From Trichuris trichiura (lineage: Eukaryota; Nematoda; Enoplea; Trichinellida; Trichuridae), in assembly GCA_037903355.1 (NCBI GenBank), contig JBAJFE010000009.1:1116001-1180000 (forward strand): a DNA stretch of 64,000 nt. The letters run 5' to 3'. The position numbers were made by a program, and so were the translations under genes. Below are positions 62,781-64,000 of the stretch, piece by piece (position 1 is the stretch's first letter; the number at the start of each line of letters is the position of its first letter). Under the pieces are notes generated by a model. The model saw only the letters and a list, made by a program, of their open reading frames with translations. It searched no databases and was not told the origin of the DNA.

Positions 62781-63115
62781 ATGGTGGACAATGAGAGTGT
62801 TGAGGCTACATTGCGTCGTCAGATAATGGTCAGTCAATTCCAAATGGCCACCGGGTGTAACCGTGACCAAGCAGAGCAACTGCTTCGCTCCAGCTGTTGG
62901 CAGTTCCAGGTACCCGCCGGTTACTTGACATTGCTTCAGGGCAAAACTGCGGTTTGCAGATTGCCCTAAGCACATTTTTCCAAGAGAGTGTTCCAACATT
63001 GGTCGTGTCGGCATCTCGCAACTCTTCTGCTTGTCTACCCTCCGTCGATACCGTAAGTGACCTGCGAGCATGCGGCAATAATTTCAACCAGCCCTCCCTC
63101 CAAGTATGGTTATAG
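62781..63115 (+). CDS. UBALD: UBALD (FAM100) family UBA-like domain protein
   Basis: Exon 1 (62781-62909) and exon 2 (62960-63115) are joined across a 50-bp intron in phase 0, giving 94 residues. The N-terminus reads LRRQIMVSQFQMATGCNRDQ and AEQLLRSSCWQFQ, then IALSTFFQES, the hallmark UBA-like domain of vertebrate UBALD1/2, with the intron inside the domain. The family's function is poorly known; a UBA-like fold suggests a role in ubiquitin or protein binding. The C-terminal part is short compared with about 165 residues in vertebrates. A strong GTAAGT donor at 63053, after PSVDT, allows an alternative transcript with a longer or different tail. Confidence 0.85.
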
Positions 63116-64000
63116 AGCATCTTGCTGTTTTTTGGGAAAAGAAGCATCGCTTGCCTTGTTTTGAATTCGCTTGCTCTGCGTAGAAATGAAAAATCGGAAA
63201 CTGAAAGCATTAGTCGGAAGGGAGTTTTTCCGTTCGCTCTACGAAATGACAATATCTCATAAAACGTGGTTTCGTCAAGAGCTGCAAAAACAAAATGTCC
63301 ATCTGTTGATCTGCCAATAACGACCGATGACTATTCCGCTTAAGACAAAGTGTTCATGCGTGTCCGCTATTATCAATTGCGTATACAAATATAGCAAAGT
63401 GTTTGCGCGTTAGAGGCTTTGCCGCGTCGGTCGTTTGACTTATTGTTCAAAAGGCTGAGCTCGTTTTCCTTCTTGTAAGGATACGAAGTATCCATCCGTA
63501 AATCGATTGGACGAATTGATTCCATGGGTTTCAGATTCCCTTGTCAACGAAGCGTGAATCCCCTCAAAACCCCAACCATTCATATTCCCCATCAACCATT
63601 CGTCAATGGTAAAGGCTGATCAAACAATGGACAGCGTTGAGCTTCTCTCCCTTAATCTTCCCTCCCTTAGTTTAGTCACGCTGGTTGCTTGAAGCCGCAA
63701 AGTTAAGTTGGTTCAATTCTCGAAAGTTGCGCTTATTATCATAATCGATTGACGGCAGTTTTGTTTATTAGTTTTGGGCGCCTACCAGTTTGAAGTTGTA
63801 AGCCGGTGCGGGCTTTTTTTTCATTTTTGGGCAGGGCAAAATGTTGCAGCAATGAGCAGTCGTTAAAACGTGATTTCGTCGCACCCACCTTGCGGAAACG
63901 ATTTCCGTTCAACACGGCCAACCTTTGGTGGCTTTTAATAATGGAGCGCAAACATTATTCACCAGCCGACATATTCAGGCTTCAACTAATGGCGGCATAG
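63116..64000. other. End of window, nothing firmly assigned
   Basis: The last frame (ATG at 63945, MERKHYSPADIFRLQLMAA, stop at the window edge) could be the first exon of a further gene, since its start context is good, but it is too short to judge. The rest shows no gene, repeat or RNA. Confidence 0.3.

Overview
The window is nuclear DNA of an animal, most likely a clade I (Trichuris/Trichinella-type) nematode. Genes are split by GT-AG introns of about 50 bp. The recognisable genes are ordinary animal ones: a DMXL/rabconnectin-3 alpha protein, the Golgi coiled-coil protein TMF1, RNase H1 and a UBALD protein. The nematode assignment rests on intron style and gene content and is an inference; no ribosomal RNA or other marker is present.

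Left part (about 1.5-21.3 kb) is a tandem array of six SPOP-like genes, all on the plus strand. SPOP is normally a nuclear/cytosolic MATH-BTB-BACK adaptor of Cullin-3 ubiquitin ligases. Every copy here begins with a hydrophobic signal peptide. A roughly 6-kb unit occurs twice, each with an A-type gene (MATH-BTB, no BACK) followed by a B-type gene (MATH-BTB-BACK). A roughly 3.1-kb unit with a C-type gene (MATH-BTB) also occurs twice; its second copy is a pseudogene. The BTB domains carry shared cysteines and, in the intact copies, a shared N-glycosylation sequon, as expected for proteins that pass through the secretory pathway. This array is the most unusual system in the window.

Middle part (21.3-33 kb) is gene-poor. 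It holds an intact intronless 382-codon gene of unknown function at 26.3 kb, a possible small secreted cysteine-containing precursor at 22.4 kb, and a few short coding-like segments.

Right part (33-64 kb) is gene-dense. The DMXL gene (33.0-50.4 kb, plus) has many short exons, but two of its introns are swollen by fold-back repeats and (ATT)n tracts. TMF1 (56.6-51.2 kb, minus) converges on it and carries a decayed Penelope-like retroelement in one intron. RNase H1 (57.0-58.1 kb, plus) starts head-to-head with TMF1 and has two in-frame starts, one giving a mitochondrial leader. About 58-62.7 kb has coding-like pieces that I could not assign. A UBALD gene lies at 62.8 kb.

The conserved genes work in separate pathways: V-ATPase assembly and vesicle acidification (DMXL), Golgi tethering (TMF1) and RNA-DNA hybrid removal (RNase H1). 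The SPOP-like array looks like lineage-specific accessory content. Exon coordinates come from reading splice signals and paralogue alignment by eye, not from transcripts.
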